This document shows positions 35,505 to 44,114 of a stretch of DNA of 64,000 nt, one piece after another (positions within the stretch are counted from its first letter, which is position 1; each line of letters begins with the position of its first letter). This DNA is from Chitinophagales bacterium. Lineage in GTDB: Bacteria > Bacteroidota > Bacteroidia > Chitinophagales > JADIYW01. The translations under genes were made by a program, and so were the position numbers. Below the pieces are notes generated by a model. That model saw only the letters and a list, made by a program, of their open reading frames with translations. It ran no database searches and was not told where the DNA came from. Location: assembly GCA_020636545.1 (NCBI GenBank), contig JACJXS010000008.1, positions 248,001-312,000 of the forward strand, in the 5' to 3' direction.

Positions 35505-36284
35505 CTATTGAGCTATCGCTTTTGCATAATTTTCAGCTACTTTATTCCAGTCCACTACGCTGAAAAAAGCATCTAAATAAGCACCTCGTTTATTTTGATA
35601 TTTTAAATAATAGGCGTGTTCCCAAACATCTATTCCCAAAATTGGCGTACCTGAAATATCTAAACCAGGCATCAATGGGTTATCTTGATTTGCTGTAGAA
35701 CCCACTTGCAATTTTCCTTGTTTATTGACAAACAACCAAGCCCAACCTGAACCGAATCTTTTTGCACCAGCTTCTTCCAATTGCTTTTTTAAAGCATCAA
35801 AAGAACCAAAGGTCTGATTGATAGCTTCTGCTAATTTTCCTGTTGGCGTTCCGCCTCCATTTGGACTCATCGTTGCAAAGTACATTCTGTGGTTATAAAA
35901 ACCACCACCATTATTGCGTAATGCACCGTTTGACATATCTAAATTTTTTAGAATTTCTTCTATGGATTGATTAGCTATGGATTTTCCTTCAACAGCTTTG
36001 TTTAAATTATTTGTATAACCTAAGTAGTGCTTTGAAAAATGAATTTCCATTGTTTCTTTATCAATGGCTTTCTCTAAATCCGCATAACCATATTGTAGAT
36101 TTTCAATTTGGAATGGACCACTTGCCGCTTTTACATCTGCTGGATTTCCTACTTTTACTTCCGTAGGTTTCACACAAGTAGTAGCTGCCTTTTTTTGACA
36201 ACAAGATTTCTTTTTTCCTTCTTTTGCAGTTGCAACACTAAAAGTTAAGCCTGTTGCACACATTAATATAAATAATTTCTTCAT
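35505..36284 (-). CDS. sod: Exported superoxide dismutase (Fe/Mn)
   Basis: 259 residues from the ATG at 36284. A signal peptide (KKLFILMCATGLTFSVATA) and a Lys/Cys-rich linker (KKKSCCQKKAATTC) precede a standard Fe/Mn SOD domain. The metal ligands are all recognisable: His in METMEIHFSKH-type MEIHFSKH, His in GGGFYNHRMYF, and Asp and His in GIDVWEHAYY. The enzyme probably acts outside the cytosol, detoxifying superoxide. Metal choice is not certain from the sequence. Confidence 0.93.
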   Translation of the reverse strand: MKKLFILMCATGLTFSVATAKEGKKKSCCQKKAATTCVKPTEVKVGNPADVKAASGPFQIENLQYGYADLEKAIDKETMEIHFSKHYLGYTNNLNKAVEGKSIANQSIEEILKNLDMSNGALRNNGGGFYNHRMYFATMSPNGGGTPTGKLAEAINQTFGSFDALKKQLEEAGAKRFGSGWAWLFVNKQGKLQVGSTANQDNPLMPGLDISGTPILGIDVWEHAYYLKYQNKRGAYLDAFFSVVDWNKVAENYAKAIAQ

Positions 36285-36351
36285 AAACATAAATTTTTCC
36301 AAAATTAGCTAATTGTATAAGGCTTCCCTAATTTTTAACAATTATTATCAT

Positions 36352-36359
36352 TAGTTTTG
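36352..36359 (+). promoter_or_regulatory. -7 promoter box of selD
   Basis: TAGTTTTG matches TAnnTTTG and lies only 3 bases before the selD ATG at 36363. The transcript would therefore be leaderless or nearly so. Confidence 0.45.
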
Positions 36360-36362
36360 AGA

Positions 36363-37406
36363 ATGGAAGAACTAGAAATTAAACTGACTCAATACTCTCA
36401 TGGGGCTGGTTGTGGTTGCAAAATTGCTCCTGCAGTTTTAGATAAAATATTACACAGTGATACAATAAAATTTACTGATAAGAATTTATTGGTAGGAAAT
36501 AATGAAAGAGATGATGCCGCTGTTTTAGACTTAGGAAATGATACCGCTCTTATTTCTACTACTGATTTTTTTATGCCAATTGTTGATGACCCTTACAATT
36601 TTGGGAGAATTGCTGCCACCAATGCAATTAGCGATGTGTATGCAATGGGCGGAAAGCCAGTTTTAGCAATTGCTATTTTAGGTTGGCCAATACAAAAACT
36701 AGCTCCAGAAGTGGCACAAAAGGTATTGGAAGGTGCAAGAGCCGTTTGCACACAAGCTCAAATTAGTTTAGCTGGTGGACATAGTATTGATAGCCCAGAA
36801 CCTATTTTTGGCTTATCTGTAAATGGAATAGTTTCAAAAGAAAAATTAAAGAAAAATTCGTCTGCTGTTGCGGGTTGTAAATTATACCTTACAAAACCAT
36901 TAGGTGTCGGTATTTTATCTACCGCCCAAAAAAAAGGCGTCTTAAAGCCTGAAGATGCTGCCATTGCACTTAAAAGTATGACTACCCTAAATGATTTAGG
37001 TCTATTTTTTGCTGATTTTGAAGGGATAAAAGCAATGACAGATGTTACAGGATTTGGTTTGTTAGGACATCTTACAGAAATGTGTGAGGGGAGTGGCGTT
37101 TCAGCTGTTGTTGAATTTGATAAAGTACCCGTTATTCCTTCTGTTTATGATTATATAGAAGGAAATTGTATTCCTGGCGGAACGAATCGTAATTGGCAAA
37201 GCTATGGACATAAAATTTCTAATCTTTCAGAAAAGCAAAAGTATATTTTAGCAGACCCTCAAACTAGTGGAGGTTTATTGATTGCGGTGGAGGAAGTTTT
37301 TAGTAATGAATTTGAACAAATTATGCAGAATAAACAAATGCCACTGCAATCTTTTGGGCTTTTGGAAAAAAAGAATGAAAATTTTTTAATTATATTGAAT
37401 CAATAG
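36363..37406 (+). CDS. selD: Selenide, water dikinase
   Basis: 347 residues from the ATG at 36363; the upstream TTG lies in the promoter box. SelD makes selenophosphate for tRNA selenouridine or selenocysteine synthesis. Cys17 and Lys20 (GAGCGCK), the catalytic pair of E. coli SelD, fall at the same numbers. [41 protein letters not shown], and [13 protein letters not shown] are typical. The active-site residue is Cys, not Sec. No selA, selB or mnmH is in the window. Confidence 0.96.
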   Translation: MEELEIKLTQYSHGAGCGCKIAPAVLDKILHSDTIKFTDKNLLVGNNERDDAAVLDLGNDTALISTTDFFMPIVDDPYNFGRIAATNAISDVYAMGGKPVLAIAILGWPIQKLAPEVAQKVLEGARAVCTQAQISLAGGHSIDSPEPIFGLSVNGIVSKEKLKKNSSAVAGCKLYLTKPLGVGILSTAQKKGVLKPEDAAIALKSMTTLNDLGLFFADFEGIKAMTDVTGFGLLGHLTEMCEGSGVSAVVEFDKVPVIPSVYDYIEGNCIPGGTNRNWQSYGHKISNLSEKQKYILADPQTSGGLLIAVEEVFSNEFEQIMQNKQMPLQSFGLLEKKNENFLIILNQ

Positions 37407-37515
37407 ACTGTTTTTTGCTCCATTTTTGACCACATTGTCTTAAAAATAATCTTCAGTAACACAACTTATTATACTAAAGTATGTAGCATAAAAACCTAAT
37501 GGAGAACTTTATATA

Positions 37516-39245
37516 TTATCTAACAGGCGATACACTCCATTCCTCAGGCAATCGATTATCATCCATAATCTTAGCATTGCAACTAATTGGGTGAGCAATA
37601 GCAGAACTACCTCCAGCACGTTGAAAACCGATTGTAGCACTTTGTCCGTTAGTGTTTGGATCTGCTACTCTATATGACACTTGGATAAGACCACTTTCAT
37701 GAATTTGAACTACTCCATCTACATCATCACCTGTGTTATAATAATTACTGTCAAAATCAATTACAAATGTTCTATTGGGGGAAGTTCCTTGGCTAACCCA
37801 GCGATATCTTGTTTGCATATCATCCCAATACCAAAATAATGTAGGTGTACTTACACTACTCGTTGGCAAGCAGGTATTCGTATAAGTTAATGTAGCAGTA
37901 GTAGAGCCAAAAATAATAGCACCATTTGTGGACATAGAAACTGTATTGTAATCCACCCCGTCTATTCTAATACTAAACGGCATAGTGGCACCCCATTGCC
38001 CTTCATCTGTTGAAGTAGTCCATGTCGCTGAAATATCATCTGGACTTGAAGATAGATTAGATGCTATGGACCATTGCGAATTATCTGAATTAGTAGAACC
38101 AGTTTTTAAAACACCATTTGCATCAGCATAAACAGGACGATTGCCAGTTCCTGCAAGATTGCTTGATAATATATTTCCAACAACATGTAAATTTTCTGCT
38201 GGAGCTATTGTGCCAATGCCTATTCGGTTATTCGTTGCCCAAGAAAGTACAGGTGTTTTTAAGGCATTGGTACCAGTAGCACCATAACCTAAAGACCAAA
38301 CCCCTGCAGCATCATTTTGTATATTCCCCCAATTTGCACCACCAGAGTTTAAAAGTATTTGAGAAACTCCAGTTTGGTTATTGTAAAATTGTGCACCAGA
38401 AGCTGCTATTGCATTTGCAGTGTTAAAAGTAGCACCTGCAGAAAATGTACCTATATTACTCCAAGTTTTATTACCAGCTGCAGTTTGGTTTGTGGTAAGA
38501 TCTACATAATTACCTGATAAGTTTGGTATATCACTTGCAGAAAGTGTTGTGCCACTCGTTACCTGTCCTTGTGCATTGGTGGTTACTTTAGTGTAAGTAC
38601 CTGCAGTACCAGCATTTGATAAATTAAAAGTATAACCCGATAAATTTAAACCAGTACCTGCTGAATAAGTCGTATTAATAGGTATTTGCCAAGTGCCATC
38701 ACCACGTAAAAAAGTTGTTACAGATGCTCCAGTTGGTAATTTTGCAATCGTTACTGCATTGTTCAAAATCTTGGGAGTTGTTATTGCATCATTGGCAATA
38801 GTTAAAGTACCTGTATTATTAAGCGTTGCATCACCGCCTATTGTTTGCTCTGTAGCAATGTTTGAAGTATTTCCAATCCAAACTTTTGTATTAGATAAGC
38901 TTGGTGTTTGAACGGAACCATTGGCTACTCTTGTCCAATTTGGGCTAGAAGGAGTTCCTGCATTGTAATAATAACCAGGTGTCAATCCACTTCCTGTTGT
39001 TGTGTTCCAAACAACTAATCCAGTTGCTGGACTTGTTAATGGTGCAGCAGCATTAATACCTGTAAGTGCGACATTCGGAAATAAAACCCTTTATTGTTAG
39101 AATTTATATCTAAAATTGAGGAGGCATTAGGTGTATTTGTACCAATACCAACATTGCCTTGTGCAAAACCATTAAATAGCGTAATCGCTGTTGTAAACAA
39201 TAATAAGTAAATATTCTTGTTTGTTGTTTGTTTAATTTGTTTCAT
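37516..39245 (-). pseudogene. Frameshifted exported tail-fibre-like surface protein
   Basis: Two open frames form one gene of about 576 codons if one base is added to the A4 run at 39083-39086 (T4 on the coding strand). The first part (39245 on) has a signal peptide and GNVGIGTNTPNASSILDINSNNKGF, the usual start of Bacteroidota tail-fibre-like adhesins. After correction it continues FLFPNVALTGINAAAPLTS and joins the second frame at TPGYYYNAG. The rest has repeat-rich beta structure, RIGIGTIAPAENLHVVG and a nidogen-like FSIRIDGVDYNTVSMSTNGAIIFGS region. No type IX sorting domain is obvious. The shift could be real, phase-variable or a sequencing error. Confidence 0.8.
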
Positions 39246-39987
39246 AAAAGTTAATAAATTACAACAAAGTTAATAAATATTTAAATAATGAGGTGCTTTT
39301 ATGATTTTTTTTAATAGCTACAACTAATTATTAGAGAATAATAATTATTTGTGTAGTTTATAACTTTCGCAAAATCAGTAAATTTTGGATATTATTCTTT
39401 TACAGGTCTTAAAGTTGATATATAAATACTCAATTTTTTACAATAATGTGGACAAGAATTGAATTGATAAATTATCTGTACATTCTAATCTTTATTTGAA
39501 ATATTTTATTATAGATTTATCAAATTGTTTTCAATTATAAAGAAATCAAACTACAGTATAAAATTGTGCAATTATTAAGAAAGTTGCAAAAGTCAAATTA
39601 CAAAAATATTCATTTTTACACCCCAGTTATTACATTGATAATGAAGATTAAAATAAATGAAAAACGAAGAAGATTGAAGGAATTTTGATTGAAATTTATG
39701 AATAATGATTATTTTGAAGCGGTCTTTTATTGTATTTTTATTTTGCTCTAAGACGTTTAGTATTGAATCTTAAATTTTTTTTGAGAACGTTTAAATGAAG
39801 TAGAAACCTTGATAAAAGTTGTATAGATAGATAGAAAGTGTCAGATAATCTATCTTTAAAACGCAATAGAAAGACATATTGTCTTGTTTTTGTTATTAAA
39901 ACAGACAATTTGGCATAAAATAATGCTTGGTATTTTATTTGTTTAAGGATAGTCAAAATTGATTATTAACAATTAAAACAAATAGAT
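39246..39987. other. 742-bp non-coding region between surface protein and Hsp20 gene
   Basis: A very AT-rich stretch without a credible gene. It contains the second MITE-like repeat (39576-39726). A 72-codon minus frame at 39738-39956 has no recognisable features and is not called. The last 100 bases upstream of 39988 presumably hold the hsp20 promoter, but no clear element was identified. Confidence 0.6.
39576..39726. repeat. MITE-like dispersed repeat, copy 2 (about 151 bp)
   Basis: A diverged copy of the element at 11893-12058, in the same orientation. The left end TAAGAAAGTTGCAAAAGTC and the right end GAAGCGGTCTT keep imperfect inverted-repeat ends. The interior shares TTACAAAAATATT, CATTGATAATGA, GAAGAAGATTGAAGGAATTT and GAATAATGATTA-like blocks, and lacks about 13 bases present in copy 1. 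Confidence 0.72.
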
Positions 39988-40437
39988 ATGAGAACTTTAG
40001 TAAAAGCAAACAGACACAGTCATCCGTCCAACTTATTCTTTGATGATTTTTTTGGCAAAGACTTTTTTAATTTTCCAGCAGTTGAAAGAAAAGCAGAAAC
40101 CACTGTACCAGCAGTAAATGTTAAAGAAACAGAAAATTCTTTTGTAGTTGAGGCTGCCATTCCGGGTGTAAAAAAAGAAGATGTAAAAGTAGAATTGAAT
40201 GAAAATGTATTGACTATTTCATCAGAAACGAAAAAAGAAGAAAACGAAAGCAATGACAAATATACTCGAAGAGAGTATAGCTATTCTAGTTTCAAACGTA
40301 GCTTTACTATCGATGAAGATGCCATTAATACGGAAGGAATTGATGCTAAATTTGAGAATGGAGTATTAGCAATAATATTACCAAAAAAAGAAGCCAAAGC
40401 GCCAGAGCAAAAAGTAAAAACTATCAATGTAGTTTAG
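39988..40437 (+). CDS. Small heat-shock protein (Hsp20/alpha-crystallin)
   Basis: A 149-residue ATP-independent chaperone that holds unfolding proteins. The alpha-crystallin domain spans about residues 40-140 (VPAVNVKETENSFVVEAAIPGVKKEDVKVELNENVLTI, then EYSYSSFKRSFTI and AKFENGVLAIILPKKE). The N-terminal arm is Phe-rich (FFDDFFGKDFFNF), and a short tail ends in TINVV, close to the IxI/V anchor. It is monocistronic, with its own terminator. Confidence 0.95.
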   Translation: MRTLVKANRHSHPSNLFFDDFFGKDFFNFPAVERKAETTVPAVNVKETENSFVVEAAIPGVKKEDVKVELNENVLTISSETKKEENESNDKYTRREYSYSSFKRSFTIDEDAINTEGIDAKFENGVLAIILPKKEAKAPEQKVKTINVV

Positions 40438-40458
40438 TTTTATAAGAAGTGTTTTTGG

Positions 40459-40485
40459 AGCGGTCAGTAATGACCGCTTTTTTAT
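40459..40485 (+). terminator. Terminator of the hsp20 gene
   Basis: A perfect 8-bp stem (AGCGGTCA and TGACCGCT) with GTAA loop, followed by TTTTTTATTTT. It lies 21 bases past the stop. Confidence 0.88.
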
Positions 40486-40580
40486 TTTGTGCTGTATTGG
40501 TATAGTTTGTACACATTTATTAATTGAATTAGTACTGATTTTCCAATAGGTTATTTATTTTTGTATTTTATAATTAAAGA

Positions 40581-41417
40581 ATGAATTTTTTAAATAATAA
40601 AACGGTACATGAGCTTTTAGAGTTTGGAAAGGAAAATCATGAAGCCTATATTAATGCAAAACCATTTCCAAGTGGTTATTACGATAATTTGTTTAATCCA
40701 GAAATGTTGCGTGAAATTATTGCAGAGTTTCCTGAAATTGGCAAAGTAAAAGAAGATATACAATACACAAATCCTAATGAGTTGAAATTAGCCACCAAAG
40801 GAGAATATCGTTTTGGTGAGAAAACGAAAGCATTTATTCACTTTCTAAATTCGCAACCATTCTTGGAATTTTTACAAAATTTGACTGGAATAAAAGAAAC
40901 ACTTATTCCTGATCCATATTTGGAAGGTGGAGGATTTCATGAAATTAAACCTGGAGGTTATTTGAAAATGCATGTTGATTTTCATAAAAACCAGAGGACA
41001 AATTTGGATAGACGTTTAAATATATTAGTTTACTTGAATGAGGATTGGAAAGATGAATATGGCGGACATTTTGAGCTTTGGGAAAAAGATATGAGCAAAT
41101 GTGTTACTAAAATTGCTCCACTATTTAATCGATTAGCGATGTTTTCTACAACAGATTTTTCTTGGCATGGCTTACCAGACCCACTAACTTGTCCGCCAGA
41201 TAGAAGCAGACGTTCAATCGCTTTATATTATTACACCAACGGACGACCTGAAGGAGAGGTAAATGTGGGCGATAAAGGTAGAATTACAACAACCTTTGCC
41301 ACAAGAAAAGGTCAGGATTCTACCAAGATGACTATTTTTAATTCATTTGTCAACTTTGCAAACGATATTTTACCTCCATTTTTAGTAAGATTAATCAAAA
41401 AATTCAGAAATACTTAA
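40581..41417 (+). CDS. 2-oxoglutarate/Fe(II)-dependent oxygenase
   Basis: A 278-residue protein with the double-stranded beta-helix oxygenase motif. HVDFH supplies the HxD iron ligands (about residues 132-134), SWHGLPDPL the distal His, and RRSIALYYYTNGRP the 2-oxoglutarate-binding Arg region. It resembles enzymes acting on peptides or sugars in glycan and natural-product clusters. It starts a three-gene row with two methyltransferases (11- and 4-base gaps), so it probably tailors the same molecule. Substrate unknown. Confidence 0.85.
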   Translation: MNFLNNKTVHELLEFGKENHEAYINAKPFPSGYYDNLFNPEMLREIIAEFPEIGKVKEDIQYTNPNELKLATKGEYRFGEKTKAFIHFLNSQPFLEFLQNLTGIKETLIPDPYLEGGGFHEIKPGGYLKMHVDFHKNQRTNLDRRLNILVYLNEDWKDEYGGHFELWEKDMSKCVTKIAPLFNRLAMFSTTDFSWHGLPDPLTCPPDRSRRSIALYYYTNGRPEGEVNVGDKGRITTTFATRKGQDSTKMTIFNSFVNFANDILPPFLVRLIKKFRNT

Positions 41418-41428
41418 ACAAGAAATTC

Positions 41429-42181
41429 ATGTTCAAAAAGTTCTTAAACTTCTTCATTTTTGCTTATGCAAGAATACAAAACTTACCTTATTTTTGGTTT
41501 TCAAGATTAATCAATAAAGGCTATCATATTATCGTTCCATCAGCGACTTATGCACCATGGATACATGATAAATTTTTTCTAAAAACATTTGCTGAAGCAA
41601 AGAAAAATTCGCTATTGAATTTCTATCAAGCTTGGGAACTTTGGCAATTAGCAGAAAATACTTCTGGCAAAGAAGGTAATATTTTAGAAGTTGGCGTTTG
41701 GCGTGGTTCAAGTTCTATTATGATGGGAACAAAACTAAAACAAATTGGTAGTAATAAAAAAATATTTGCCTGCGATACATTTGAAGGAGTGGTTAAAGCT
41801 GGAACTAAAGAAGATAATTTTTATGTTGGTGGAGAACATAAGGATACATCATTGGAATTTGTAAAAAATCATATAGAAAACAATTTTCATTTGAGTAATG
41901 TTCAATTATTAAAAGGTATTTTCCCAGATGACACAGGACACTTGGTAACAAATGAAAAATTTTGTTTAGTGCATATTGATGTTGATGCCTATATTTCAGC
42001 AAAAGATATTATGACTTGGGTTTGGGACAGATTAACAATTGGTGGTGTAGTTGTTTTTAATGATTATGGATTTCCACTTACAAAAGGTATAACACTTTTA
42101 GTTAATGAATATTTACAGCGAGGTGATGCAGTAGTGGTACACAACTTAAATGGCAATGGTATTATTGTAAAAATAAAGTAG
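41429..42181 (+). CDS. TylF/MycF-like O-methyltransferase
   Basis: A 250-residue class I SAM methyltransferase of the macrocin O-methyltransferase type. SAM motif I is ILEVGVWRGSSSIMM, then FACDTFEG and a metal-binding HIDVDAYISAKDIMTWVWDRLTIGGVVVFNDYG. Relatives methylate sugars in antibiotics and surface polysaccharides. Its place between an oxygenase and another methyltransferase suggests glycan or lipid-linked sugar modification, which is inferred. Confidence 0.85.
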   Translation: MFKKFLNFFIFAYARIQNLPYFWFSRLINKGYHIIVPSATYAPWIHDKFFLKTFAEAKKNSLLNFYQAWELWQLAENTSGKEGNILEVGVWRGSSSIMMGTKLKQIGSNKKIFACDTFEGVVKAGTKEDNFYVGGEHKDTSLEFVKNHIENNFHLSNVQLLKGIFPDDTGHLVTNEKFCLVHIDVDAYISAKDIMTWVWDRLTIGGVVVFNDYGFPLTKGITLLVNEYLQRGDAVVVHNLNGNGIIVKIK

Positions 42182-42185
42182 TATA

Positions 42186-43094
42186 ATGGAAGAATTACAA
42201 GCTTGTCCGTGTTGTACCAGTAAAAATTTTAAACATAATATTGAGGTTAAAGATTATTACGTTTCCCAAGAAACTTTTTCAATTGCTTTATGTAACGACT
42301 GTGGCTTTCAATTTACAAATCCAAGACCAGAAGTTGATAAGATAGGGAAATATTATGACTCTGTTAATTATATTTCCCATAATTCGAATGATGATTCTTT
42401 ATTTCATAAGGTTTATCGTTTTATCAGAAATATCATGACGAAAAAGAAGATTAATACACTTCGTCAATATGTACATAAAGAAAGTGCAGACCTAAGTTTA
42501 TTAGATTATGGAGCAGCATCGGGAGATTTTTTGGCAGCTTGTCAGCTCAATAATATCACAAAAGTCATCGGAATTGAACAAGATGAAACTTGTAGAAATA
42601 ACGCAAAACTAAATTATAATTTAGATATAAAATCTCCTAAAGAGTTAATGGATATTCAAGCTGAAAGTGTTGATATTATTACACTTTGGCATGTTTTGGA
42701 ACATGTACATAATATTGATGAAACCTTATTGCATTTTCACAGAATTTTAGATAAAAATGGGGTTTTGGCAATTAGTGTTCCGAATATAATTTCTTATGAT
42801 TCTATATATTATAAACAGTTTTGGTCAGCTATTGATGTGCCAAGACATATTTATCATTTTGAACCTAAAACAATTGAAATTTTAATGCAACGTTTAGGGT
42901 TTCAATTAATGGGTACTATGAAAATGCCTTTTGATAGTTATTATATCAGTTTACATAGTGAATATTATCAAAAACGTAGTGGCATAATGGCAATCATTCG
43001 TGCAATTGTTATAGGATTTATTAGCAATTGGAAAGCTAGAAAAACAAATAATTATTCAAGCTTAACTTATTTTTTTAAGATAAAGAAAGTATAA
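42186..43094 (+). CDS. SAM-dependent methyltransferase with N-terminal zinc ribbon
   Basis: A 302-residue protein. The N-terminal part has two CxxC-type pairs (CPCCTSKNF and CNDCGFQFTNPRPE), as in the methyltransferases of sugar and lipopolysaccharide clusters. SAM motif I is LLDYGAASGDFLAAC, motif II VIGIEQDE, and the VDIITLWHVLEHVHN segment is typical of the Methyltransf_23 group. Its C-terminal 50 residues are hydrophobic and basic. It is the third gene of the oxygenase row. Confidence 0.85.
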   Translation: MEELQACPCCTSKNFKHNIEVKDYYVSQETFSIALCNDCGFQFTNPRPEVDKIGKYYDSVNYISHNSNDDSLFHKVYRFIRNIMTKKKINTLRQYVHKESADLSLLDYGAASGDFLAACQLNNITKVIGIEQDETCRNNAKLNYNLDIKSPKELMDIQAESVDIITLWHVLEHVHNIDETLLHFHRILDKNGVLAISVPNIISYDSIYYKQFWSAIDVPRHIYHFEPKTIEILMQRLGFQLMGTMKMPFDSYYISLHSEYYQKRSGIMAIIRAIVIGFISNWKARKTNNYSSLTYFFKIKKV

Positions 43095-43272
43095 GAAATG
43101 TTTATTGCCTAATTGTCTGAATCAGGATTTATAGGATTTGAAGATTAGCAGAATTTTTTTAATGATTAGTAAATTAATGTAATAATGAAATAATAAATTT
43201 CTCAATACTCACTACTTTCTACTTAATACTCCATAAAGTCTTGATTCTTGGCTCTAACAATCTTGGCTCTAA

Positions 43273-43455
43273 CTACTGCGGTCCCATTGGATTGCTTACT
43301 GGTTTCTTGTTTTTTTGAGGTTTATTGCTATTCATATTTTTAGTTGTCGTTTCTTTTTTATTGAAGTTATTATAGAAATCATTTGGACAACCAATCCCTT
43401 TATTGCAGGAAATAACAAATAGAGTAATTATCATTAAGTAGAAATGTTTTTTCAT
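43273..43455 (-). CDS. Small putative lipoprotein
   Basis: A 60-residue protein with a lipoprotein signal (KKHFYLMIITLFVISCNKG, lipobox ending in Cys17) and a short, very polar Asn/Lys/Pro-rich tail ending PVSNPMGPQ. No family is recognised. The clean lipobox supports it as a real gene. A 13-base direct repeat (TCTTGGCTCTAAC at 43246 and 43261) lies at and beyond its stop. Confidence 0.55.
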   Translation of the reverse strand: MKKHFYLMIITLFVISCNKGIGCPNDFYNNFNKKETTTKNMNSNKPQKNKKPVSNPMGPQ

Positions 43456-43499
43456 TGGGTAATTATTTAAGATAAATATAAAAAATATTTGAAAATAGG

Positions 43500-43991
43500 C
43501 TAAAAAATATTTTTATTCATTGTTTTTAATATCAAGTCTAATTCAAAACCTTTTTGCTGTGCAAAAGCAACAAGTTTGTGACGGCGTTTAAAACCATCTT
43601 TCTCTTTCAATAGTCTATTCTTTTTTTGTAATACAGCAATTAAAGTTTGCTCATAAATATTCGCATCAATTTGATTTAATTCTTGTTCTATTTGGATTTT
43701 ATTAATTTGCTTAGATTCCAATTGATATTTAATTTTAAACTTACCCCATTTCTTGATATTTAGTTTGCCTTGTGTGAATTTCTCAATAAATCTTTTTTCG
43801 TCAATAAATTTATTTTCTTGTAAATGAGTAATATAAGCTTGTTCTTCTGAAGGCTCAACGCCCAATAGCCGCATCTTTTTTTTGACATCAGCCAAACATC
43901 TTTCTTGATAAGCACAATAAGTTTCTAGTTTCAGAATAATTTGCTCTTCTGATAGTATAATTTTATCGGTTGTTTTTGTTGCTTTCCTCAA
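43500..43991 (-). CDS. recX: RecX family regulatory protein
   Basis: A 163-residue helical protein with RecX-type repeats: LETYCAYQERCLADVKKKMRLLG, YITHLQENKFIDEKRFIEKFTQGKLNIKKWGKFKIKYQLESK and a final KRRHKLVAFAQQKGFELDLI. RecX limits RecA filament growth. Sequence divergence from E. coli RecX is high, but the pattern is that of Bacteroidota members. It stands alone; recA is not in the window. Confidence 0.88.
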   Translation of the reverse strand: MRKATKTTDKIILSEEQIILKLETYCAYQERCLADVKKKMRLLGVEPSEEQAYITHLQENKFIDEKRFIEKFTQGKLNIKKWGKFKIKYQLESKQINKIQIEQELNQIDANIYEQTLIAVLQKKNRLLKEKDGFKRRHKLVAFAQQKGFELDLILKTMNKNIF

Positions 43992-44102
43992 ATGTTTTAT
44001 TGTGCTTTGGTTTTATTCAAATATAGTAAAATTAGTTGTTTTTAGATTTTAATTTAAAGAATAATATTCAAATGAAATTGAATTTCCAAAGAATAGAAAT
44101 TG

Positions 44103-44110
44103 TAATTTTG
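44103..44110 (+). promoter_or_regulatory. -7 promoter box of uvrC
   Basis: TAATTTTG, 4 bases before the uvrC ATG at 44115. It fits a leaderless or nearly leaderless transcript. Confidence 0.4.
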
Positions 44111-44114
44111 TGTT

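Noticed and set aside
37516..39245. Type IX secretion C-terminal domain on the surface protein
   Set aside because: The C-terminus (DDNRLPEEWSVSPVR) lacks the usual sorting-domain pattern, so the export route beyond the signal peptide is left open.
39738..39956. A 72-codon minus-strand frame in the 39.2-40.0 kb gap
   Set aside because: It is basic and hydrophobic without motif, signal or upstream site. In such AT-rich DNA, frames of this length occur by chance.
43100..43275. Low-complexity intergenic sequence with a repeated TCTTGGCTCTAAC and an ATCAGGATTTATAGGATTT stretch
   Set aside because: It looks like degenerate intergenic repeat sequence of the sort seen in Bacteroidota, but only two short units are present, too little to define an element.
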